Positions 1 through 6,733 of a DNA stretch of 64,000 nucleotides are shown piece after piece; positions within the stretch are counted from its first letter, which is position 1; each line of letters starts with the position of its first letter. Source of the DNA: Kibdelosporangium aridum (lineage in GTDB: Bacteria > Actinomycetota > Actinomycetes > Mycobacteriales > Pseudonocardiaceae); the NCBI RefSeq assembly GCF_900176515.1, contig NZ_FWXV01000010.1, positions 1 through 64,000 of the forward strand, written 5' to 3'. A model generated the notes under the pieces. That model was not told where the DNA came from, did no database searches, and was given only the letters and a program-made list of their open reading frames with translations. A program made the position numbers and the translations under genes.

Positions 1-332
1 TCCAACGGAATCAACACCCTCTTCACCGTCACCCCACAAGGACACGTCACCTACAAACCCGAACAACGCACCGTCTTCACCGGCGAAGGCACAACCACCC
101 TGACCGCACACGGCAAGCCCATCACCATCAACACCACCGACCTCGACTACGCCAACACCTCACTCCTCGGCCTCACCTGGAAAACCCCCAACACCAACCG
201 CACCTACAAACTCCTACCCGGCAACCACCACCTCACCACCTCCAACGGAATCAACACCCCCTTCACCGTCACCCCACAAGGACACGTCACCTACAAACCC
301 GAACAACGCACCGTCTTCACCGGCGAAGGCAC
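1..332 (+). repeat. 240-bp tandem repeat in coding sequence
   Basis: Bases 1-92 recur at 241-332 with a single difference (T at 20, C at 260). After 332 the copies diverge abruptly. The period of 240 bp equals 80 codons, so the reading frame is kept. Near-identical DNA next to a decayed copy points to recent amplification or conversion among the inner units. More units probably lie upstream of base 1. Confidence 0.9.
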
Positions 333-609
333 CGCGACACTGACCGTGCGCGGCCGGCCGATCACGTTCGACCTGAGGAATTCAGGGGCCAGCAGTTTCA
401 GCGTCGTGGGTTTGACCACGCGGGCCGCAAACACTCTGGTGACACTCCGGTTCGTGCCGGGCGTGCACATCCTGCACCTGTCGGACGGCCGGAGGTTCAC
501 CTTCCGCGTCACCGAGTCTGGGCACGTCGACTACGATCACAGCCTCGACGCTGTGCTGTCCGGTCGGGGAAACTCGACGCTCGTGGTGCGGCGCGCACGA
601 ACGCGCTGA
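1..609 (+). CDS. Partial tandem-repeat protein (C-terminal 202 residues)
   Basis: The frame is open from base 1 to the TGA at 607-609, so the 5' end lies outside the window. The visible part is made of units of 80 residues. Residues 1-80 form a complete unit and residue 81 starts the next, with the pattern SNGINT-FTVTP-GHVTYKPEQRTVFTGEG and a threonine- and asparagine-rich body. The third copy is strongly diverged and ends in a basic tail. The composition (Thr, Asn, Gly, aromatic, no Cys) suggests beta-rich extracellular repeats, but I recognise no named domain. Codon choice in the first 330 bases is unusual: C-rich and G-poor, with many AAC/ACC codons and A-ending codons (CAA, AAA, GGA, CTA). 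The last 270 bases look like the neighbours. Confidence 0.7.
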   Translation, partial: SNGINTLFTVTPQGHVTYKPEQRTVFTGEGTTTLTAHGKPITINTTDLDYANTSLLGLTWKTPNTNRTYKLLPGNHHLTTSNGINTPFTVTPQGHVTYKPEQRTVFTGEGTATLTVRGRPITFDLRNSGASSFSVVGLTTRAANTLVTLRFVPGVHILHLSDGRRFTFRVTESGHVDYDHSLDAVLSGRGNSTLVVRRARTR

Positions 610-612
610 TGG

Positions 613-678
613 ACGTCGGGCCTGGATTTACGTCGCCGGGCCCGCATCCACACCGGCGACGTAGATCCAGGCCGACGT
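613..678. terminator. Long hairpin between convergent genes
   Basis: Bases 619-639 and 653-673 are inverted copies matching at 20 of 21 positions around a 13-nt loop. After a one-base bulge at 618 the stem continues for 5 bp (613-617 with 674-678). It starts just after the stop of the repeat protein and covers the last codons and stop of the cyclase-like gene. It could terminate transcription from both sides. There is no clear T-run, as is common in actinomycetes. Confidence 0.7.
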
Positions 679-1254
679 GTCGACCTCTTTGGACACAATG
701 TGGACGCACCGGTACTCCGCCGGGTCGATCCGGCGGTAACCGTGGCGGACCACGCCGTTGCGAATCACCTCCGATACGACGAGCACCAGGTCCGACTGCG
801 GGGAACGCAACAGTTCCCGGTAGAGCGGTACGCCGTTGAGCAAGCGGCAGGTCAGGTTGATGTCGGTGCCGACCCAGCCGGACGGGCTGCGCAGCACCTC
901 ACCGGCATGCACCGCCACCCGCACCCGGATCCGGTGCTCGGCACCGACCATCGCGTTGTGCTGACGCAACCTGGCGATCAGCGACGGGATCAGCGGGTCG
1001 ATAAGGTCCACCTTGGACGTCGACGGCGGAACGAGCACGATCATCCCGTCGCCGCGGTCCTCGACGACCAGTTTGCGCCAGCTGATCCCCGCGGCCCGGA
1101 AAGCCGACCGCACCATGGCGTCGAGCACGGTCCGGGCCCGCAACTGGGCGCAGTCGTCCCACTGGCCCGACCCGACCATGTCGATCGCCACAATGGACCG
1201 GTATTCTGGTGCCTGGACGCTGGAAACCCGTGATAGAGCGAACCGCACAGCCAT
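628..1254 (-). CDS. Class III nucleotidyl cyclase-like protein
   Basis: This 208-residue protein resembles the catalytic fold of class III adenylate/guanylate cyclases. Recognisable blocks are VAIDMVGSG near residue 22 (the first metal-binding Asp region), VEDRGDGMIVLVP near 63-75, VAVHAGEV near 112, and GTDINLTCRLLNG near 128. The usual second metal Asp and the transition-state Asn/Arg pair are not convincingly present. It may therefore be a degenerate, regulatory homologue of the kind common in actinomycetes rather than an active cAMP synthase. It stands alone, convergent with the repeat protein. No membrane segment or extra domain is visible. Confidence 0.65.
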   Translation of the reverse strand: MAVRFALSRVSSVQAPEYRSIVAIDMVGSGQWDDCAQLRARTVLDAMVRSAFRAAGISWRKLVVEDRGDGMIVLVPPSTSKVDLIDPLIPSLIARLRQHNAMVGAEHRIRVRVAVHAGEVLRSPSGWVGTDINLTCRLLNGVPLYRELLRSPQSDLVLVVSEVIRNGVVRHGYRRIDPAEYRCVHIVSKEVDTSAWIYVAGVDAGPAT

Positions 1255-1336
1255 CTGCCTCTCCCATCGGTCGACTGGGTTCTCAGCAGGGTTGTGCGCG
1301 GGTGCGGCGAGTCCTCCCCGGCCCGGACCGAGATTT

Positions 1337-2578
1337 TTAGCCGAAACCCATGCCGCGGCGGCCGATCTCGGTGAGGTCCTCGAAACGGAACCGGCCTTCC
1401 CAGTCGCGTTCGTAGTGCTCCTCGGGGAAGTCGGCCGGGCTTGAGCCGGTCAGGAACGCTTCCCGGACAGACGCCGCGTACCTCTCGTTACGTGCACACC
1501 AGGGCGCTGCTGGGATGTACATGACGTTGCCCCAACCGCGTTGGCCGGTGACGGGTGCGACGCTGTGGATCATGTCGCAGTGCCACCAGACGGAATCGCC
1601 CGCGCGCACGTCCGGAATTCCGGTCAGTGCCCCGACCAGCTGAGGGTGCCACTTCTCGTTCGCCGGGAAGACCTGGTTGACCGTGACGCCGCACATGTAG
1701 TCGTCGGGTACGTCACGCAGCAGCGGCCGCACCATCAGGTACGCCATCGCTTCCGGAATCGGCACGGTGTGCAGGACACCTTGGTCGTGGTCCATATCGG
1801 ACAGCGCGGTCCACCCTTGGAACGAGCGGAACGCCGAGCACATGGTGGATCCCGGGTACTGCGGGCCGGTGGTCCGGTATGCGGCGTCCCAGGGGTCGTA
1901 CGCCTCGACGTTGCCGTCGAACAAGTGCCGGAACGCTGCTTGGTACTCGCGGGTCATCCACAGGTCGAGGGTGCCGGGATCGCAATGTGCGCCGAGGCCG
2001 GCGGAGTCCGTGCCGGGTGGACGGCGGCGGATGCGGTCCGGGTAGAGCGCGTCGCGGGCCGGGTCGAACCATCCGTCGTGCTTCCACAGCGAGTTCAGGA
2101 AGAACTGGACGCGGGCCATCCGTTCGCTCTGCCTTGCCTGCATCTGCGCCCGTGACCAGTAGATCGGGTAGATCTCCGGCTTCGAGTCGACCGTGCCGAA
2201 GAAGTCGTCGCCCGGGCCGGTGTACGCCTCGAAGAAGTGGTTGCGCTCGACGTAATCGAGGATGTCGGCGTCCCACTCCAGGGCTTGTGACCGGTCGAAG
2301 TGGCCACGCACGACCAGGCAGCCGCGGCGCTTGAGTTTGTCCAGCTGCGCCCGGGTGACCGTGTCGTTTTCGATGTCGGCGTACTCGATGACCGGCCAGA
2401 CCTCCGGGTCGGCGTCGATCTCGTCGAGGCGTTGCTCGATCAGCCGTTGCACCGCGGCGAACACCTCGTCGATGCTGCGGCCGGACGACTCGATCCGGTC
2501 CCGCAGCGCGGTCTTCACCGCCCGGATCGCCTCGGGCAGATCGTGCGGTGTGGTCTGCCAGTTCGGAATCGTGAGCAT
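1337..2578 (-). CDS. DUF1479 family non-heme iron dioxygenase-like protein
   Basis: The 413-residue length and overall pattern match the DUF1479 (YbiU-like) family, a branch of the double-stranded beta-helix Fe(II)/2-oxoglutarate oxygenases. The likely iron ligands are His198-x-Asp200 (GAHCD) and His338 (MIHSV), and Arg347 (QRGWGN) could hold 2-oxoglutarate. The substrate is unknown for the family. A good ribosome site (AAGGTGG) lies upstream of the ATG. The gene is divergent from the ROK regulator across 89 bp that contain a palindrome, so control by that regulator is a reasonable inference. Confidence 0.85.
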   Translation of the reverse strand: MLTIPNWQTTPHDLPEAIRAVKTALRDRIESSGRSIDEVFAAVQRLIEQRLDEIDADPEVWPVIEYADIENDTVTRAQLDKLKRRGCLVVRGHFDRSQALEWDADILDYVERNHFFEAYTGPGDDFFGTVDSKPEIYPIYWSRAQMQARQSERMARVQFFLNSLWKHDGWFDPARDALYPDRIRRRPPGTDSAGLGAHCDPGTLDLWMTREYQAAFRHLFDGNVEAYDPWDAAYRTTGPQYPGSTMCSAFRSFQGWTALSDMDHDQGVLHTVPIPEAMAYLMVRPLLRDVPDDYMCGVTVNQVFPANEKWHPQLVGALTGIPDVRAGDSVWWHCDMIHSVAPVTGQRGWGNVMYIPAAPWCARNERYAASVREAFLTGSSPADFPEEHYERDWEGRFRFEDLTEIGRRGMGFG

Positions 2579-2591
2579 GTCCAGCCACCTT

Positions 2592-2610
2592 CAGTCAGGT
2601 CTCCTAACTG
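2592..2610. promoter_or_regulatory. Imperfect palindrome between dioxygenase and ROK genes
   Basis: CAGTCAGG-TCT-CCTAACTG: two 8-base arms matching at 7 of 8 positions. It lies 14 bases upstream of the dioxygenase start and about 57 upstream of the ROK start. The position suits an operator shared by the divergent pair. Binding by the ROK protein is inferred only. Confidence 0.5.
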
Positions 2611-2655
2611 GTTCTCACGGTAACGTCCGGCCACGATCCAGGCAACACTCCTTAC

Positions 2656-2661
2656 TAGAAT
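2656..2661 (+). promoter_or_regulatory. -10 box of leaderless ROK gene
   Basis: TAGAAT lies 6 bases before the ATG at 2668, with no Shine-Dalgarno sequence in between. This is the geometry of actinobacterial leaderless promoters, where transcription begins at the start codon. No good -35 box is visible. Confidence 0.5.
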
Positions 2662-2667
2662 GCCGGC

Positions 2668-3747
2668 ATGACCAAGCCGAGCCTCGACCTGCTGCGCTCG
2701 ATGACCGACGAGCACGTGCTGCGTGCCCTTATGCAGCATGAACGGGCGACGCGAGCCCAGATCGCGGCGACGACCGGCATTTCCAAGCCGACGATCTCGG
2801 AGAGCGTCCGCAGGCTCACCGAGGCCGGTCTCCTCATGGACACGGGTGAGCGCACGACCGGGCGAGGCGGAGTGGGCTCGTACTACTCGCTGTCTGAGGA
2901 CGTCGGCGTGGCGTTGGTCGTCGACATCGCCCCGTCGGGCGTGACGGGTGAGGCAGTGAACGCCTTCGGTACGACGGTTGCGCGCGCTTCTGTGCCGTTG
3001 GACCGCTCGGCTGGTGAGGCACGGACTGCGCGGGCGTTGAGAAAAGTGACCAAGGAGATCGGCGGCGCGGCGCGAACAGCCGTTGTCAGCGCCGCGGACC
3101 CGGTTGACCGGAGGACCGGAGCACTCGTGCACCTGCCGGACGCGCCGTTCCTGGTCGGCTCACTCGATCCGGTCGCCGTCATGCGTCCGCTGGTGGACGG
3201 CCCGGTGCTGGTGGACAACGACGTCAACTGGGCCGCCCGGGCCGAGAGCGATTCCGGTTGCGCCCAAGGGGTTCGCGACTTCGTGTACCTGCACCTCGGC
3301 GAAGGTCTCGGCTTCGCGGTGATCAGCGACGGTGAAGTGCGACGCGGCCACCGCGGCCTCGCGGGCGAGATCGCGCACGTCTCCACGACCGGCCCTGACG
3401 GCACGGCCATGCCGCTGACCGAGGTCTTCGCGGCACTCGGGCTTCGTCAGCCGTCCTCCACCGCGATCGACACCGTCGCCCTGCGCGCCGCCTCGGCGGA
3501 GCATCGGGAGTCGATCGCCCGCGCGGTGTGCGGCGTGCTGATGGCCGCTGTTTCACTCGTAGATCCCGAGATCGCCGTGATCGGCGGCGAGTGGGGCCCC
3601 GATCTGGCGGAGAACATCGACCGGCACCAAGGCACTCGCAAGGTGCCGCTGGTCAAGGCACAGATCCGCGATCCAGCGATGACGGGTGCACGGACCCATG
3701 CCGTGCAGGAACTCAGGTCGGCCATCGTCAGCCGAAGCGGCCGCTGA
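2668..3747 (+). CDS. ROK family transcriptional regulator
   Basis: A 359-residue protein with an N-terminal winged helix (residues about 8-70, helix-turn-helix ATRAQIAATTGISKPTISESVRRL) followed by a ROK sugar-kinase fold. The ROK hallmark GHRGLAGEIAHV is near residue 229. The zinc-binding CxCGxxGC cluster that normally follows it is absent: the segment reads TGPDGTAMPL with no cysteine. The phosphate-binding region is also weak, so kinase activity is unlikely. It probably senses a sugar or sugar-derived ligand and controls the divergent dioxygenase gene and possibly itself. Confidence 0.85.
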   Translation: MTKPSLDLLRSMTDEHVLRALMQHERATRAQIAATTGISKPTISESVRRLTEAGLLMDTGERTTGRGGVGSYYSLSEDVGVALVVDIAPSGVTGEAVNAFGTTVARASVPLDRSAGEARTARALRKVTKEIGGAARTAVVSAADPVDRRTGALVHLPDAPFLVGSLDPVAVMRPLVDGPVLVDNDVNWAARAESDSGCAQGVRDFVYLHLGEGLGFAVISDGEVRRGHRGLAGEIAHVSTTGPDGTAMPLTEVFAALGLRQPSSTAIDTVALRAASAEHRESIARAVCGVLMAAVSLVDPEIAVIGGEWGPDLAENIDRHQGTRKVPLVKAQIRDPAMTGARTHAVQELRSAIVSRSGR

Positions 3748-3829
3748 CGCTGCCGAACCGGGCTCGTCCGTCAGCAACACTCGACTCCGGAAGGCACGCG
3801 CCACTCAGGAAGGTCGACTTCGCACCAAG

Positions 3830-3848
3830 CTATACACCGTGTGTATAG
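3830..3848. promoter_or_regulatory. Perfect 19-bp palindrome overlapping the permease promoter
   Basis: CTATACACCGTGTGTATAG has two perfect 8-base arms around CGT. The right arm overlaps a -10-like TATAGT (3844-3849) that lies 7 bases before the GTG at 3857. A repressor bound here would block a leaderless promoter. The sequence style (TATACAC-N3-GTGTATA) resembles PadR/GntR-type operators. No such regulator gene is adjacent. Confidence 0.7.
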
Positions 3849-3856
3849 TCGGCCGG

Positions 3857-6058
3857 GTGAGCGTCCCTCGTCTTGTCAACGACCTCGTGCTCGGCGTGCG
3901 GCTGGCCGTCGGGAGCGGCCGTAATTCCCTGGTACGACTGGCTTTGACGGCGATCGGCGTCGGGCTCGGGGTGATGGTTCTGCTCGTCGCGGCCTCCGTA
4001 CCGCACATGATCGACGCGCGAAACGAACGCGGCTCGGCCCGTACCGCCGACTCGAGCCAGCCCGTGCCGGGCGTCGACCCGGTGTACGCGGTCCAGCGGT
4101 CGGATGAGTTCCAGGGCCGCGGGATGCAGGGCTATCTCGTCGCTCCGACAGGCCCCCGCGCGCCGCACGCACCTGGCGTCGACCGGTTGCCCGGGCCAGG
4201 TCAGGCGGTCCTGTCGCCCGCGTTGGTCCAGCTGCTGGAGTCGCCGGAGGGCGAGATGCTGCGGCCGCGTTTCACCCAGCAGATCATCGGCACCGTCGGC
4301 CCGGATGGCCTGACCGGACCGAACGAGCTGTACTTCTACATCGGATCGGACTCCGCGTCCGCGATGCCAGACGCGGCACGGATCAGCCAGTTCGGCACGC
4401 CGTGGGCAGGACGCGGACTGACCACAGTGGAATGGCTGCTGATCGTGCTCGGCGCGACGTCGTTCCTGATCCCGGTGATCGTGTTCGTCGCCACCAGCAC
4501 CCGGCTCGCCGCATCGGTGCGTGACCGGCGGCTGGCCGCGTTGCGGCTGATCGGCGCGGGTAGCGCACAGGTCCGGCGGATCGCGGCGGGCGAGGCGTTC
4601 GTCGGTGCCGTCGCCGGGCTGTTCCTCGGTCTGGGCTTGTTCTTCTTGGTACGCAGCCTCGTGCCGATGGTCACCGTGTCGGCGTTCCGTGGTGGCATCT
4701 TCGCCTCGGACGTTCGTCCGGACTGGCGCCTGGCCGTCCTGATCGCCGCGGGACTGCCCGCTTTGGCGGTCACGATCGCGACAATGTCGTTGCGTCGCAC
4801 GATCATCGAACCCCTTGGCGTGGTCCGGCGCGCGAGTACCGCACCCCGGATACTGTGGTGGCGGCTGATCCTGCCGCTCGCCGGTGGCACATTGCTGCTG
4901 GTGGCGACCGATGGCCGCAGATTCCCGCTGATCGCCGGGATCACGCTGCTCCTGCTGTCGGTGCCGGTGCTGCTGCCGTGGATCGTGGAACTCGTGACCA
5001 ACCGGATCAACGCGGGCGGGTCACCGGCTTTCCAACTCGCTGTGCGCCGGTTGCAAATGGACACCGGCACAGCCGCCCGCGTCGTCGCGGGTGTCGCGGT
5101 GGTGCTGGCCGGAGCGATCGCCCTGCAAACGGTCTACGAACGCGCGGACAAAGAAACCACGCCGCCCGGTCAAGGGCAGATATCGGCTTCGTACTTCGCG
5201 AACTCGCTCGCCCAGATCGACGCGTTCGCCTCGGCGATCCACAGCATCGACGGACTGGCCCACGTTCCGATCAGCACAACCGGCCGGGTTGTCGACTCCG
5301 CGGACGAGCACCATTCCATAGTGGTCGAGTCATGCGCCAGCATCCGCGTCAGGCCTTGTGTTGACGGCGATGTCTTTGCCAGTCCATCGGTCAAGGTGTC
5401 CCCCGGTGAGGCCGTGTGGTTCGGTGAGCACCGAGCCGGTGCTCCACAGTGGACGATCCCGCGCCTGACCCGGATCGCCGGAGACGACGCCCAACTCGTG
5501 ATCACCCCGGGCGCACTGGCCTCCGCCGGCCAGGTCGCGCTCTACTCGAACACGCACGTGCCGGCCACCGGTGATCCCGCGCTGATCGAGCAGATGCGCA
5601 ACGCCGTCGGCCGCCTCGGCTGGAGCGGAGTCGTGTACTCGCAGGGCACCAGCCGGGATGCCAACTACCTGCTGATCAGCCGGATCCTGCAGATCGGCGC
5701 GTTCATCACGCTGCTGATCGCCATCGCGAGCCTGATCGTGGTAGCGCTTGAGCAAATGCGGGAGCGCCGCCGTTCCCTCGCCGTGCTCACCGCGAACGGC
5801 GTCCCACGGTCCATTCTGGCCAGAGCTTTACTCTGGCAGACCAGCATTCCCGTCGCCGTCGCGGTGGCCGTCGCCACCGTCGCCGGACTGGCCTTGGCCG
5901 CGATGCTGCTCACCGCGACCGGCCGCCCCGTCGACATCGACTGGACGACTGTGGCTCTCTTCGGTGGTGTCGCCCTTGGCTCGGTCCTGCTGGTCACCGC
6001 GCTCACGCTGCCCGCGCTGTGGCAGGCGACCAGCACGACCGCCTTGCGGGAAGTGTGA
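3857..6058 (+). CDS. FtsX/MacB-type ABC transporter permease
   Basis: A 733-residue membrane protein. One helix near residues 24-45 is followed by an extracellular segment, then a block of FtsX-type helices (about 195-440). A second extracellular domain (about 460-610) precedes three C-terminal helices (about 618-640, 660-685, 698-720). This is the duplicated FtsX layout of MacB/LolE-like permeases. The motif RLAALRLIGAGSAQVRRIAAGEAFVGA is the characteristic FtsX coupling region. No ATPase gene lies nearby, although these permeases need one. I chose the GTG at 3857 because it follows the operator and -10 box; an in-frame start at 3686 would overlap the ROK gene. Codon 658 is TTA. Confidence 0.8.
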   Translation: MSVPRLVNDLVLGVRLAVGSGRNSLVRLALTAIGVGLGVMVLLVAASVPHMIDARNERGSARTADSSQPVPGVDPVYAVQRSDEFQGRGMQGYLVAPTGPRAPHAPGVDRLPGPGQAVLSPALVQLLESPEGEMLRPRFTQQIIGTVGPDGLTGPNELYFYIGSDSASAMPDAARISQFGTPWAGRGLTTVEWLLIVLGATSFLIPVIVFVATSTRLAASVRDRRLAALRLIGAGSAQVRRIAAGEAFVGAVAGLFLGLGLFFLVRSLVPMVTVSAFRGGIFASDVRPDWRLAVLIAAGLPALAVTIATMSLRRTIIEPLGVVRRASTAPRILWWRLILPLAGGTLLLVATDGRRFPLIAGITLLLLSVPVLLPWIVELVTNRINAGGSPAFQLAVRRLQMDTGTAARVVAGVAVVLAGAIALQTVYERADKETTPPGQGQISASYFANSLAQIDAFASAIHSIDGLAHVPISTTGRVVDSADEHHSIVVESCASIRVRPCVDGDVFASPSVKVSPGEAVWFGEHRAGAPQWTIPRLTRIAGDDAQLVITPGALASAGQVALYSNTHVPATGDPALIEQMRNAVGRLGWSGVVYSQGTSRDANYLLISRILQIGAFITLLIAIASLIVVALEQMRERRRSLAVLTANGVPRSILARALLWQTSIPVAVAVAVATVAGLALAAMLLTATGRPVDIDWTTVALFGGVALGSVLLVTALTLPALWQATSTTALREV

Positions 6059-6065
6059 AAGCCGG

Positions 6066-6599
6066 CTACTGGCCACGAAGTCGTCGTGCCGCCAGCAGCA
6101 GGCTCACGGCGTCCGGTTCGACGTCGACGAAGAACAACGACTGGTCGGCCGAAGGATGGTCACCGCCCCAGGCCACAACGCCGTCGAGATCGCTGACGAT
6201 GGCACGGGCCGCGACCACCTGCGGCGCGAAGAACCGGGTGCCTTGCCGGATCCGCACGGCCGTGCCTGAGGCCAGGTTGGACTCCGGCAGCCAGTCCTTG
6301 ACCGCGCTCGGCGGGCACCAGCCGGTGACGTCCCCGTCACGCAATTCGATCACTCCGGTGTGGACGCGGCGAATCACGTACGCCAGAACGGCTTCCACTT
6401 CACCTGTGCGGACCTGTACTCCGCTGAGCGGGGTCCCGGGCACCGGACGGGTGTGAATCCGGCCATACGCGTCGGCCGCCAGCTCCATCTCCCAGCCGTT
6501 GAGCGACTTCGTCCCGGTCCGGACGCACTCGTGCCGGTCCCGCAGCCGGTCCAGCACGTCTTGCAGGTGTTGTGGTGTTCGCGCCAGCGGCAATGTCAT
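6066..6599 (-). CDS. Hypothetical protein, 177 residues
   Basis: Not recognised. It is soluble, without signal peptide or membrane helix. Visible blocks are an N-terminal helix (HLQDVLDRLRDRHECVRTG), GWEMELAADAYGRIHTRPVPGTPL, and a C-terminal region VVAARAIVSDLDGVVAWGGDHPSADQSLFFVDVEPDAVSLLLAARRL. Codon use is normal for the region and a GAGGGG ribosome site precedes the ATG, so it is probably a real gene. It is divergent from the SARP gene at 6734 and convergent with the permease, 7 bases away. Confidence 0.65.
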   Translation of the reverse strand: MTLPLARTPQHLQDVLDRLRDRHECVRTGTKSLNGWEMELAADAYGRIHTRPVPGTPLSGVQVRTGEVEAVLAYVIRRVHTGVIELRDGDVTGWCPPSAVKDWLPESNLASGTAVRIRQGTRFFAPQVVAARAIVSDLDGVVAWGGDHPSADQSLFFVDVEPDAVSLLLAARRLRGQ

Positions 6600-6733
6600 G
6601 CCCCTCAGTCCCCCAGTGAACCAGTGACATCGAGTGGCGCGAGAGTGTCAGATGCCACTGCACCCCGGCTGAAGTCTCACGGAAGTGCACAGCTCAGCGG
6701 TAGTCTCTGGCGACCAGGAAGGGAGCCTGCGCA

